Assembly (NCBI GenBank): GCA_035578175.1
Contig: JAQMRL010000006.1
Span: 69,375,501-69,439,500 of the forward strand
Source: Catonia carolina
Lineage: Eukaryota; Arthropoda; Insecta; Hemiptera; Achilidae
Direction: 5' to 3'
Length of the DNA stretch: 64,000 bases
The notes under the pieces were generated by a model. The model searched no databases. It had not been told where the DNA came from and saw only the letters and a program-made list of their open reading frames with translations. Below, one piece after another: positions 30,731 through 41,222 of this stretch. The position numbers were made by a program, and so were the translations under genes. How positions within the stretch are numbered: the first letter of the stretch is position 1; every line of letters starts with the position of its first letter.

Positions 30731-31195
30731 CAAAGAGGCTTCTCGAAAGACCACGAGGTTCAATCAACAATCTTTTCTGGAGAAATCTTAACTATTGTAA
30801 ACAAGTCAACAATAGAATAAAAGGTGTTACAGGTAATCAACCGATTTTTTCACAAATAGTTGTACAACAAAGACCCTACCTTATCATTCATAATAGCGCG
30901 GCCCTTTTTAAATAACCTTTTATACTAGCCCTATTGTTACTTTTTCACTCTATTATCTACTCTTTACCATTTTATTAATTAAGTACTAGAAATTTCGCGA
31001 ACCATTCCCTTCTTCGATATTGTCACAATATTCATACAGGTTAAGAGAACACAAAAAAATGTTGATTTTTCATATTTATCTCAACAAAATCCAAGTATAA
31101 CAGAGGTTTATCTGCTAGTTCCAGGGCTACAAAAAATAGTTCTGTTTCTTATTATGTGCTCATCCATTTGTAAGTTATAACTCAAGATATACATA
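30731..31195. other. Spacer upstream of the TATA/Inr site, no gene seen
   Basis: Shares CCCTTCTTCGATATTGTCACA with 9841-9861, indicating another low-copy repeat. Nothing coding recognised. Confidence 0.45.
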
Positions 31196-31297
31196 TACGA
31201 GGTGTGGCTATTAAATAACGAGACTGACACTGCTGTGGATCAAGGGGGCATGCGTCAACCGCTGTTTTGTGTGAATTTTTCTCTTTAGTATGCAGCT

Positions 31298-31624
31298 TTA
31301 ACCCACCGGGTTGGTCTAGAGGTAAAGTCGTCACCAAAATCAGCTGTTTAACAGCTGATTTTCAGAGACGAAGGTTCCTGGTTCAAATCCTAGTAAAGGT
31401 AGTTACTTTTATGCGGATTTGAATGCTAGACAGTGGTTACCGGTGTACTATGATGGTTAGGATTCAATTAACCATACTCTCTCAGGAATTGTCAACCTGA
31501 GTCTGTACAAGACTACACCTCATTTACACATCATACACATCATCCTCATTCCATTGGGTCATGGGGTTGCTTATTGTTCTCAATTGAACAGATTGCAACA
31601 TACACACATTAGGAATTAAAAAAA
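31298..31624 (+). mobile_element. SINE-B copy inside mariner, 11-bp target duplication
   Basis: Starts TTAACCCACCGGGTTGGTC and ends CACATTAGGAATTAAAAAA. Duplication AGTATGCAGCT at 31287-31297 and 31625-31635, and a third copy at 31697-31707 after an AGCTAAA-rich filler. It lies in the mariner 5' leader. Confidence 0.9.
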
Positions 31625-31789
31625 AGTATGCAGCTAAATTCTAAAGCTAGCTAAACGTATGCTAAAAGCTAAATGCTAATAGCTAAACTAGCTAAAAGTA
31701 TGCAGCTATTCGCTTCTGTAAACAACACCGTTTAGTCAGAGCCTACGTTCGCGTTATTGTTGTTTTTTGTTTTGCTGGTTAAAATTGTT

Positions 31790-32850
31790 AGTGGGATAGT
31801 AGAGCAACGAATCATTGTGAAATTTCACTTTAAACTTGGAAAAACTGCTACTGAACTTATAATTTACTGAAAGAAGTGTATGGCAGTGAAGGTTTATCGC
31901 GGGTACGTGTTTTTGAATGGTTTTAGCGTTTTAAAGATGGTAGAGAAGACATTGAAGATGATTCACGGCCAGTTCGCCCTTCAACGTCAAAAACGGATGA
32001 AAATGTCGAAAAAATCGGTAATTTGATTCGGTCTGACCGTCGATAAGTATTCGCGCAATTGGTGAAACTGTAGGTATTAATAAAGAATGTGTACGGCAAA
32101 TTTTACATGACAATTCTAATATGCAAAAAGTGTGTGCTAAAATGGTGCCTAAAATTCTAACGTTTGAACAACAAGAAGCTCGCAAAACTGTTTGTACTGA
32201 TACTTTGTACGCGATTGAAAATGACCCAAATTTTTTGGAAACGATAATAACATGTGATGAAACGTGTTTTTTTACTTATGATGCGGAAACGAAGCGCCAA
32301 TCCATGCACTGGAAGAGCCGAACTTCAACGAGAGCCATAAAAGCTCGAATAAGTAAATCAAAATTTAAAGCAATGATGATTGTTTTTTTTATATCCATGG
32401 AATTGTGTAGTACCTTCACTGGGTTCCTGAAGTTCATACAATTAATCAATATTACTACCTTGAGATACTTTCTCTAAACTACGTCAAAGAATAAGGAAAA
32501 ACCGTCTTGAAATGTGGAAGGACAAATCATGGGTTCTCCACCAAGACAATGCGCCAGCTCATTCCGCGTAATCTGTCAAGAGGTTCCTAGCAAAGTACAG
32601 CATCTCAGTGTTAGAACATCCACCTTATTCACCAGATCTTGCACTATGTGACTTCTACCTGTTCCATAAGGTGAAATCTGCATTAAAAGGGACAAAATTT
32701 GAGTCAGTGGAAGCTGTAAAAGAGAAAGCGGCACGTGTCCTGAAGGAGCTGACAGAAGATGACTTCCAGCGCTCTTTCCAAGAATGGAAAATTCGCATGG
32801 AGCGTTGTAGGAATAGAAAAGGAGTGTATATTGAAGGCGACAATAAGTGA
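31790..32850 (+). pseudogene. Mariner transposase (DD34D), near full length but broken
   Basis: Cut-and-paste transposase. N-terminal HTH region: EQRIIVKFHFKLGKTATEL ... RVRVFEW, then DGREDIEDDSRPVRPSTSKT. Central region: QILHDNSNMQKVCAKMVPK. Catalytic triad: CDETCFFTYD (D1), HQDNAPAHSA (D2), PPYSPDLALCDFYLF (D3; 34 residues after D2). C-terminal tail ends at the stop near 32850. At least four frame changes or stops (near 31865-31930, 32040, 32395, 32475, 32570) make it non-functional. LALCDF replaces the usual LAPCDF. Confidence 0.9.
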
Positions 32851-33019
32851 TTATGTATAATATTAAAATTACAACTTTTTACGTCAGTCTCGTTATTTAA
32901 TAGCCCCACCTCGTATACATCATATTTCTTAAAAATAATGATAAATTACATTACTGCTGCAAAAATAAACAGTCTCTTTATATACACATGCACAACTTTA
33001 GATAAGAAGAATCATATTT

Positions 33020-33352
33020 TTGTAGTTTTTTTTTGTAATCCCAATGTGTGTACAATGCAATCTGTTCAATTCAGAACAATAAGCAACCCCATGACCCAAT
33101 GAGATGAGGATGATGTGTATGACGTGTAAATGAGGTGTAGTCTTGTACAGACTCAGGCCGACCATTCCTGAGAGAGTATGGTTAATTGAACCCCAACCAT
33201 CAAAGTACACCGATAACCATTGTCTAGTATTCAAATCCGTATAAAAGTAACTGCCTTTACTAGGATTTGAACCAGGAACCTTCGTCACCAAAAATCAGCT
33301 GTTAAACAGCTGATTTTGGCGACGACTTTACCTCTAGACCAACCCGGTGGGT
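33020..33352 (-). mobile_element. SINE-B copy, full length
   Basis: Minus-strand head ACCCACCGGGTTGGTCTAG, palindrome TCAGCTGTTTAACAGCTGA, B-box GTTCAAATCC, 3' end CACATTGGGATTACA. An imperfect duplication around TGTAGTTT lies on both sides. Confidence 0.85.
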
Positions 33353-33353
33353 T

Positions 33354-33412
33354 TTTATGTAGTTTATTTTGTAGTTTATGTAGTTTGGTTTGTTTATGTA
33401 GTTTAGGATAGC
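33354..33412. repeat. Short tandem TATGTAGTTT repeat
   Basis: Three to four imperfect units of (TTTATGTAGTTT) next to the SINE-B insertion. Confidence 0.75.
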
Positions 33413-33489
33413 CGAAGTTTAAATTGATTTGTGTGTTGGTGTACAGCTGTTGCTGTTGATGTTATATATAGGTTTAAAAGCTTATGCAA

Positions 33490-34436
33490 TTAGACATTTT
33501 TTGACAGATTTTCATGAGAAAACAGAAAATCACTAATTGCCGCTAAACTAAGCGTAGTACAAAAAATGTTTGGCATAAACATTATGGGTTTTTTAATGGT
33601 CTACAAATTTGATTATATTCACTTTTGCCCTAAAATGAATATTAAGGTCGCAATCTTTAAAAAAAATAATTTTTTCAGCGAAAGAATATGCCTCCCCAGA
33701 CTTTCAGCAGAAATGGCTCATACCCTATCTTGTAGACCATAAAAAATTTATTAAATAAGTCAACTTCTTAAAAAAACAGTTTTTAAAAAAGTTTTTGAGA
33801 AAATCGCAAAAAAGTGAAAAATCACACGCATAAATTTCTGGTTGACCGATTTTGATTAATCATAGCCAAGAACATTCATGATCAAGTCACCTTTCAAACA
33901 AAAGAAAGTAAATTGAAATCGGTTCATCCGTTTGAGAGCTAAGATAGCACAGATAAATAAAAACTAGTGATTTTCTGTTTTTTTTAAGATTGCGGCCTTA
34001 ATGTGCATTTAAGAGCAGAAGTGTATATAATCAAAGTAATAAAACCTTTAAAAACCTTTTATACATACTAAACATGTTTTTGTACAATGCTTATTTTAGC
34101 GGAAATTAATGATTTTATTGTGTTGTTTTTTGTTTTTCTTTGTAGCTAAAACACTCTTTTTTGTTATTTATTTATTTAACGTCGCATCAACTGCTGTGGT
34201 CATTAGCGACGACGTTGGGGGTGTAACTGTGTACAATGGAGGATGAAATGATTTTTTGTAACGTATGAAAATATGCCGTGCCTGAATTGGTTTCGAACCC
34301 ACGACCGCATGATGACAGGCGTGCACGTTACCAACTACGTCAATGCGGCCAGCATTGGCGTAGTAAAACACTCTTGATCAAGTCACCTTTCAAACAAAAA
34401 AAACTAAATCAAAATCGGCTCATCCGTTTGAGAGCT
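33490..34436 (-). mobile_element. HL-related element with ~290-bp tandem units, left part
   Basis: Starts as a reverse HL fragment (GAAAATCACTAATTGCCGC ... GGTTGACCGATTTTGATT). It continues as tandem units beginning TGATCAAGTCACCTTTCAAAC and containing ATCGGTTCATCCGTTTGAGAG and AGATTGCGGCCTTAATGTGC. It is interrupted by a SINE-A (34159) and by the RTE-like LINE at 34437, and resumes at 41743. Confidence 0.7.
34159..34364 (-). mobile_element. SINE-A copy, alpha tail, 11-bp target duplication
   Basis: Duplication AAAACACTCTT at 34148-34158 and 34365-34375. The minus strand has head GGCCGCATTGACGTAGTTGG preceded by a partial second head (CTACGCCAATGCT). Its tail is GTCGCTAATGACCACAGCAG..GATGCGACG then TTAAATAAATAA. 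Confidence 0.9.
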
Positions 34437-34491
34437 TCTTCTTCTTAAAGTGCCATGCAGATTCCTGCGTAGGCGTCCATCCTCGCTCACA

Positions 34492-35353
34492 TCATATTAC
34501 TCTATCAATTGCAGCCTCCTGCAATGCCTGGAAGTCTCGTATCCCTGTCCACTGCCGTATGTTCCGTAGCCAGGATAACCTTCTTCTACCTCTTCCTCTT
34601 CCTCCTCCCTCTATTCTACCCTGAAGAATAAGCCGCTGGAAATGATAACGCTCCCCACGCAGTATGTGTCCAAGGTACCCAGTCTTTCTTGTTTTAATAG
34701 TCTCGAAAAGCTCACGATCCACCAAACCAGCTCTTCTCAGGATGTCCTCGTTCGTCACATGATCAACCCACGACACTCTCATCATTCGTCGCAGGGTCCA
34801 CATCTCAAAGGCCTCAAGTTTGCTGATACTGTTTGTTTTCAACGTCCATGCCTCTACTCCGTACAAGAGAACGGACCAGACGTAACATTTTACCATCCTA
34901 TATCTAAGACTGAGACTTAAGTTCTTGTCTCTCAAAAATTTCCCAAGTCTGAGGAATGTTGCTCGAGCTTGTTCGATTCTACATTTTATTTCATGATCTG
35001 GGTCCCATTCTTGGTTGATCATACATCCCAAGTATTTAAATTGAGCGACCTGTTCAATGTTCTCTCCATTTATGGATATTCTTGTACCCGGAGTGCCGTT
35101 TCTACTGATGGCCATACATTTCGTTTTACGGATGTTAATTTTCAGACCCAAACCCCGACTCTTTTCATTGACCTTGTCTAATAGAGCTTGGAGATCATCC
35201 GCACTATCCGCCAATATCACGGTGTCATCCGCATACCGAATATTGTTAATGGGAATTCCGTTCACTTTAATGCCCATGCTACTGTCGGAGATTGACTCGG
35301 CGAATGCTCTCTCCACATACAAGTTAAACAACATCGGAGACAAGATGCACCCC
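34492..35353 (-). pseudogene. RTE-like reverse transcriptase, palm and C-terminal part
   Basis: Reverse transcriptase of a non-LTR element, making cDNA at a nicked target. Visible motifs from the LINE junction: GCILSPMLFNLY (RT domain 4/5), NNIRYADDTVILADS (YADD catalytic pair), LGLKINIRKTKCMAIS, FKYLGCMINQEWDPD, KCYVWSVLLYGVEAWTL, then SWVDHVTNEDILRRAG, KTGYLGHILRGERYHF and RGRRRLSWLRNIRQWTG to a stop. The frame is open for ~290 codons, so this is a recent insertion. An ORF running on upstream into the I-type LINE is coincidental. Confidence 0.9.
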
Positions 35354-35955
35354 GCCCCCAGGGGGCACCCATTCTTATATATATGAATGCTCGTCCATGC
35401 ATATATATGTGGGTGTTCGGGTGTGGCAACCCCGGGACCCCAGCTAAGAGCTAACCTTATTTCAAAACTATACACAGGTTGCTCTTACACTACACACAAC
35501 AATAATACTACATCACACACACCACACTTTCTTTCAACACACACATTTACATACCCTACACACAACACATACACAAAGTTTTTCTTACACACATTTATAA
35601 TGCTGGCGAGGATGGGATGCGGGCTGGTCGTGCGTAACCCTTTCCGGATTGGAAGGTCTGGACTGTGGTTGTGCTGCTGTGAGCTTGCTCTGCCGAGGCT
35701 TTGCGCCATCCTTTAGCCCTTCCAGTCGCTTCGGTACTGTGGCAAGAAGTGGACCATGGGTAAGAGTGTCGGAGCTCTTACTGCTGCGTGCGAGCCTCTG
35801 GGACGTCGGTATCAGTGGGTCAGGCAGTACCTGACTCCCCGGCCCGGATGAAATATGTGGGAGATGGCTGCCGGGAGTACTCGGCCGGGTCCTTCTTTTT
35901 ACTAGGGACCTGCGGCGTGCGCGGGTCATCTCTCCGCCCGCACCCTGCTTTCACG
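35354..35955 (+). promoter_or_regulatory. LINE 5' UTR with presumed internal promoter
   Basis: Starts GCCCCCAGGGGGCACCC. Includes an A/C-rich segment (35480-35580) and a GC-rich 35600-35955 that is open in several frames (none recognised). Full-length LINEs of this group carry their pol II promoter here; no specific motif was identified. Confidence 0.5.
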
Positions 35956-37249
35956 ATGACTGGAAAAGCACTAAAGATAATGGCAAACAAACAATCTTCC
36001 CTTGGATTGAAAAGACTATGGTCTAGCTTGTCTGACGATAGTGATAAAAGTGGTATATTAAGTAACACGGACAAATTTTTCGTTGTTCGTTGTGTCGCAG
36101 AAGAAGGGTCGCTATCAAAAGTTTCCCCCTTCATTATTAACAGGTCTGTGCAGTCGGTTTGTGGCTCGCCACACTCTATTAAAAAACTAAGGAATGGTAC
36201 TTTGTTAATTGAAACAACGTCTGCGAAGCAAAGTAGCAGCGTTGTTAAAATTACTCAAATAGGAAGTACTGCAGTCACTGTTGAACCGCATAGATCCCTC
36301 AACTCATCTCGAGGAGTGGTTTACTCTCGAGATATACATGATATGTCTGAGGCTGAGTTATTGGAGGAGCTTACCTCCCAGCGAGTGACGCAAATCAAAA
36401 GAGTTACGCGTCGGGAAAATGGTATTGATGTCGGTACCCCCGACACTTATCATAACATTTTCCACCCCACAACCACCAGATCGTCTAAAGTTGGGTTACT
36501 TGTCTGTTCGAGTGAGACCGTATGTCCCAAACCCTCTGCGCTGTTTTCAGTGCCAGGAATACGGACATACGAAAACTAACTGCAAGAAACCTGCGATATG
36601 CGCAAAGTGCAGTTCACCTGACCACTTAGACAGCGAATGCATTTCTGAAACAGAACTGTGTGCAAACTGTAAAGGAAGTCATTCAGCAAGGTCTCGGAAA
36701 TGCCCTAAGTATAAAGAAGAACGGGAAATTCAGAAAATTTCGTCTGAACAGAAGCTTTCTTTTCCCGCTGCCCGGAGCGAGTACAGAAAACTAAATAGCA
36801 TCCGAAATGCAGTCCAGCCTGACATTTCGTTTGCAGCTGCAACTAGTGTTCAGTCTCGTGTGTCTGGTGAGTGCTCGTCATGCGTTGAGCTGAAGAGTGT
36901 TGTTGAGAACCTAACTAAACAGGTTGCTTCCCTAACTTCTGCACTGAAAGTTTTACTAAGCTCCAAACAGACTGAAATTAGTTCAAAGAGTTCTGTACCT
37001 CAAGTTGGTAACCTTTCTGCGACGCAGAATACAAAAGTTCAGCTGTCAAATAAGACAGTCGCCTCTACCTCAAAGGGGAAACCCCTTTCATTGCCTAAGA
37101 CGCTTCCAGTGGATGCGTCTAAATTCCTAAAATCTCCTTCGTCTGGGTCCAAGATCCACGATATGATAGGAGATTCATCGGCCCTAGAAAAGGGCTTTAT
37201 ACAAGTAAAAGGGAAAAAAGGGAAGGAGAAAATTGTGTTTGAAACGTAA
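35956..37249 (+). pseudogene. LINE ORF1 (nucleic-acid-binding Gag-like), one frameshift
   Basis: ORF1 proteins coat LINE RNA. From ATG 35956 (MTGKALKIMANKQSS) the N-terminus has the RRM-like pattern DKFFVVRCVAEEGSLSKVSP ... LRNGTLLIETTSA ... VTVEPHRSLNSSRGVVYS. The frame then shifts by one at a C-run (36436-36440). The second frame continues LKLGYLSVRVRPYVPNPLRC into three zinc knuckles: CFQCQEYGHTKTNC, CAKCSSPDHLDSEC and CANCKGSHSARSRKC. A coiled-coil-like stretch (CVELKSVVENLTKQVASLTS) precedes the TAA stop at 37247. An open frame also exists upstream to 35788, but 35956 fits the family start. Confidence 0.88.
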
Positions 37250-40200
37250 CTCCTCCGTTGCGAAATACCCTTTAATAGTTTAATTCAATGGAATGTTCGC
37301 GGGATTCGGTCTAGGTATGAAGATATAAAGATATTGATCCGGGATAAGTGTCCGTTTGCGCTTTGCCTGCAAGAGACGATGTTACAACCTGATATCCGAT
37401 TATCCTTTCGTGGATACGAAATGTTTAGGAAAGATTCCCTGCATGGTGGCCCTGGTGGTGGGGTTGCAATATTACTTCACCAGTCAATGCAAGGGATGAG
37501 TCTGGATATCCAAACGGATATTCAGGCTGTAGCAATCAGGATAACTGTCCCGGTGTCGGTTTGCGTGTGTAATGTTTATTTACCACCAAACACAGACATT
37601 TCATACCTAGCCATGAGAGAATTGCTGGAACAGTTACCAGCTCCATATATCGTCTTAGGAGATTTCAATGGTCACCATTATTCTTGGGGCTCCTCACTGT
37701 GCAATGGTAGAGGTCACATGGTGGAGAGGGTCCGGAGTGATTTAGACTTATGTCTATTGAACGATGGATCTGAAACATTCATGTCATCCTCAACAGGATC
37801 CTGGTCGTGCTTGGACCTTACTTTCTGTAGCCCGTCCATTGTTCCAAGGTTGATGTGGAGAGTACTGCCAGACCTGTATGGAAGTGATCACCGACCGGTG
37901 GTGGTCGAATTTTTCGACTACCAGCCTGTCGATGACCTTCCGAAACGACGGATTGAAAAGCTTGCACGGTGGGATGAGTTTTCAAGTTTAATGGAATCTG
38001 AATATGAAGATGATGATGATGCACGAAAGCTGTTGTCTTCCTTTGTAGAGAGGATGTCTGCAGCAGCTGCCCAGAGCATTCCTAAAACATCGGGAAAAGC
38101 ACGGCGTCCGCCGGTACCTTGGTGGAATGATCGTTGTAAGGAGGCTCTTCAGGACCGCCGTAGGGCCCTGCGCATTTTTAGTCGCAGACCTACGGATGCA
38201 AACCTGGAAGCGTACCGAAGAGCTCGGGCCTGCTGTAGGCGTGTCTTTCTTGAGAGTAAGAGGGAGTCGTGGAGCCGTTACGTTGGAGATATTAACAGGA
38301 GTACCCCTGTGACAACGGTATGGAGAAAACTGCGTTCGGTATGTGGAAGGACGCCTCCACATCGAATCGCAGGGTTGCAAGTTAACGGTTCTGTGATCAC
38401 ATCACAGTCCGACATCGCTAACGTGATTGGTTCCTTCTTTAAATCAGCTTCCCTCACGTCTTCATATTCAGTACAGTTTCAAAATTATAAGAAAACCATT
38501 GAATCTCTTCCTTTCTTTATAGCGGACTCGAATGATCCTCTAAACATTCCTTTTTCATTGCCAGAGCTTAGAAAAGCGCTCAAAGTATCTCGAAATACCT
38601 CACCTGGAGGTGATGAAATTACACTTTCGATGATAGCGCATTTACCGGATTCTGGGTTAAGACAACTCCTACATGTTTTTAATAACATATACGCTTCTAG
38701 AAAGCTTCCAAAAACTTGGAAAGAAGCAATTGTTGTTCCGATCCTCAAACCTGGTAAAGATAAAACATTGGCCTCCAACTACCGTCCCATTTCCTTGACA
38801 AGTGTTGTTTGTAAGGTCATGGAAAGAATGGTGAACAGTCGTCTCATGTGGTATCTGGAAAAGAATGACTTCCTCGCTCCTGAACAGAGCGGTTTTCGGA
38901 GAGGGAGGTCCTCGACAGACCACTTGGTGGCCCTTGAGACGGCTGTCTGCAATGCGTTTGCATTGCGGCAGCGCCTCGTTGCCGTATTCTTTGATTTGAA
39001 AAAAGCATATGATACAGCTTGGCGACGAGGTATCCTCAATACCTTGCGGGATTGGGGCATCGCTGGAAACATGTTGGCCTTCATCAAGGACTTTCTAGAT
39101 GAACGATCGTTCCGTGTAAGGGTTGGTCAGTGTCTGTCCGACAGGTTTGACTTGGAAAATGGTATACCGCAAGGAAGTGTAATTAGTTGTACCCTATTTG
39201 CGGTTGCCATAAATAATATTGTGAAAAGTTGCGTATACCCTGTTAAATGTTCGTTGTTTGTTGATGATTTTGCAATATATGTTGCATCTAGAAATGTTGT
39301 CTCAGCTGAACGAGCTCTACAGCTAACTATATACCGTCTTGAAGAATGGTCACGGCAGACTGGCTTTAGTTTTTCTCCTGAGAAGACTAAATGCATTCAG
39401 TTTTGCCGAATACGGACTGATAATGTTCCAAGACTGTATTTAATGGGTCAGGATATCGAAGTTAGCACTGAAATCAGGTTCTTAGGTGTTGTATTCGACA
39501 AGAGACTTACATGGGTTCCGCATATTAAAGACCTACGGGCTAGGTGCTTAAAGGTGGTTGATATTCTGCGTGTTCTTACAGGTACATGTTGGGGAGCTGA
39601 TAGATCATGTATGATAAGGTTCTACAAGGCTCTAGTGCGATCACGTATAGATTATGGCGCTGTAGCCTACTCATCTGCTACTTCCACTTCTCTGAGAATG
39701 CTTGACTCAGTCCACAATTCATGTTTACGATTATCTACAGGTGCTTTTCGTTCTAGCCCTGTTATCAGCATCTTAGTTGAAAGTGGAGAAATGTCGTTAC
39801 ACAGACGTCGCCAGCAGCTTATATTGACGTACTTTGCCAAGTTGAAAGCTAGACCTTACCATTTCTTGCATGACATCATTCTCAACAACCCCTGTCATGA
39901 TTTGCATCTGATGAACGCCCGACAACCTTCACCATTCGGTGTAAGAGCGTTGGAGATATGCAACAACCTCGATATTGCGAGTCCTCGTGTCTACCCTTGT
40001 AATTCTTGTCTATTTCCACCCTGGACCATCGCTCAGTTACACATTAACTTTGAGATGTGTAAATACTCAAAGGCAGGCACAAGCTCTGTGGTGTTTAATA
40101 GCATTTTCAGTGAGTTAGTCGAAGCTATTAAACCATCTACGGTTGTATACACTGATGGATCAAAGTCGGATGTTGGAGTTGGTTGCTCGTTTGTTGCTAA

Positions 40201-40942
40201 TGGGAGAACCTATTTGTTTGGATTACCTGCGGGAACCAGTATTTACACGGCTGAACTTTATGCAATTAGTAAAGCTCTGTCTGTAGTCTGTGTGCGTGGG
40301 CGTCGGGTGTTGGTGTGCACTGATTCACTCAGTGCCCTGCAGTCGATTAGTGATATATATTCACGCCACCCGCTAGTTTCAGATGTCCACGGCACCGTGA
40401 AGCAGCTTAACGATAGAGGAGTAAGTGTTGTTTTCTGCTGGGTTCCGGGTCATGCTGGAATCCCGGGAAATGAGGCTGCTGATTTGGCCGCTAAGGAGGC
40501 GGCTCGTCAACCGGCTTTCACTCGATATCTGACCATGTCTGATTTCGTTAGTCTGGTGAAGCGGGTCATTACTGATTCCTGGCAGGTAGAATGGACTGGC
40601 TCTCATGGCAACAAGCTACGGGACATAAAACCTATTGTTAAGCCTTGGTCTACGTCACTGAGGAAGAACAGAAGGGAAGAAGTTGTCATCGCGCGACTTA
40701 GAATTGGGCACACCAGATTAACCCATGGGTATCTCATGACGTCTGGTGATGCTCCAATTTGTGGCAGGTGCGATTGTCCTTTGACAGTCAAACATGTATT
40801 GGTTGATTGCGTCTGCTACGCAGCTCTGCGTCGGCGATTCAGAATTCCCTCTGAATTAAGGAATATACTCGGTGACGAAACCCGTATTTTGGACGCGGCT
40901 TTGAATTTTTTACGATCGATCAGTGTATACAACAGTGTGTAA
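37250..40942 (+). CDS. LINE ORF2: endonuclease-RT-RNase H polyprotein, no AUG at its start
   Basis: Open for 1,231 codons, in the same frame as ORF1 and beginning right after its TAA. The first in-frame AUG (37379) lies after the endonuclease Asn and Glu blocks, so initiation is odd (read-through, reinitiation or a lost AUG). Domains: apurinic-type endonuclease from ~37280 (QWNVRGIRS, LQET, VLGDFNGHHYSW near 37665, SDHRPV near 37883); RT ~38700-39500 (NYRPISL, FFDLKKAYDTAW, GIPQGSVIS, FVDD at 39257-39268 instead of the common FADD/YADD); RNase H ~40145-40530 (YTDGSKSD, TAELYAI, CTDSLSAL, GHAGIPGNEAAD); zinc finger CGRCDCPLTVKHVLVDC. All catalytic residues look present. It nicks DNA and copies LINE RNA in the nucleus. 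Confidence 0.9.
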   Translation, partial: LLRCEIPFNSLIQWNVRGIRSRYEDIKILIRDKCPFALCLQETMLQPDIRLSFRGYEMFRKDSLHGGPGGGVAILLHQSMQGMSLDIQTDIQAVAIRITVPVSVCVCNVYLPPNTDISYLAMRELLEQLPAPYIVLGDFNGHHYSWGSSLCNGRGHMVERVRSDLDLCLLNDGSETFMSSSTGSWSCLDLTFCSPSIVPRLMWRVLPDLYGSDHRPVVVEFFDYQPVDDLPKRRIEKLARWDEFSSLMESEYEDDDDARKLLSSFVERMSAAAAQSIPKTSGKARRPPVPWWNDRCKEALQDRRRALRIFSRRPTDANLEAYRRARACCRRVFLESKRESWSRYVGDINRSTPVTTVWRKLRSVCGRTPPHRIAGLQVNGSVITSQSDIANVIGSFFKSASLTSSYSVQFQNYKKTIESLPFFIADSNDPLNIPFSLPELRKALKVSRNTSPGGDEITLSMIAHLPDSGLRQLLHVFNNIYASRKLPKTWKEAIVVPILKPGKDKTLASNYRPISLTSVVCKVMERMVNSRLMWYLEKNDFLAPEQSGFRRGRSSTDHLVALETAVCNAFALRQRLVAVFFDLKKAYDTAWRRGILNTLRDWGIAGNMLAFIKDFLDERSFRVRVGQCLSDRFDLENGIPQGSVISCTLFAVAINNIVKSCVYPVKCSLFVDDFAIYVASRNVVSAERALQLTIYRLEEWSRQTGFSFSPEKTKCIQFCRIRTDNVPRLYLMGQDIEVSTEIRFLGVVFDKRLTWVPHIKDLRARCLKVVDILRVLTGTCWGADRSCMIRFYKALVRSRIDYGAVAYSSATSTSLRMLDSVHNSCLRLSTGAFRSSPVISILVESGEMSLHRRRQQLILTYFAKLKARPYHFLHDIILNNPCHDLHLMNARQPSPFGVRALEICNNLDIASPRVYPCNSCLFPPWTIAQLHINFEMCKYSKAGTSSVVFNSIFSELVEAIKPSTVVYTDGSKSDVGVGCSFVANGRTYLFGLPAGTSIYTAELYAISKALSVVCVRGRRVLVCTDSLSALQSISDIYSRHPLVSDVHGTVKQLNDRGVSVVFCWVPGHAGIPGNEAADLAAKEAARQPAFTRYLTMSDFVSLVKRVITDSWQVEWTGSHGNKLRDIKPIVKPWSTSLRKNRREEVVIARLRIGHTRLTHGYLMTSGDAPICGRCDCPLTVKHVLVDCVCYAALRRRFRIPSELRNILGDETRILDAALNFLRSISVYNSV

Positions 40943-41176
40943 TGTCCTTTTAGTTGTACCCTATGGTATGTGTTTTATTTTAGTTATACGTTTATGTATT
41001 ATACGTTTATGTTATACTTCATATGTCTGTGGTTTTATTATGTGGCCCCTTTACAGCCTTTTGTGATATTTATGTCTGTGATACTTTCTTTCTTTTCTTT
41101 TCTTTTATTTTTAATGTAATTTTTTTGGTTGTGATACTAGTTTTTAAGTTTTCATAAGTGTCAATATTATTTTTGT

Positions 41177-41222
<46 letters not shown>

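Larger units (their letters stand above)
31198..32913 (+). mobile_element. Mariner element carrying a SINE-B
   Basis: TA on both sides (31196-31197, 32914-32915). Inverted repeats CGAGGTGTGGCTATTAAATA... about 31 bp with one mismatch. Without the SINE-B (31298-31624) and a 72-bp duplication next to it (31636-31707), the element is about 1.3 kb, normal mariner length. Relatives lie at 8696 and 53604. Confidence 0.92.

Noticed and set aside
35354..35475. N-terminal extension of the RTE-like RT ORF
   Set aside because: The frame runs by chance into the 5' end of the I-type LINE; the target duplication shows the real junction at 35353/35354.
35788..35955. Upstream start for LINE ORF1
   Set aside because: The frame is open, but the 5' extension lacks ORF1-like sequence, and ATG 35956 fits the usual start just ahead of the RRM-like region.
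41158..41221. Terminator-like T-run
   Set aside because: A T44 run in the UTR of a pol II-type LINE; not evidence of a pol III transcription unit.
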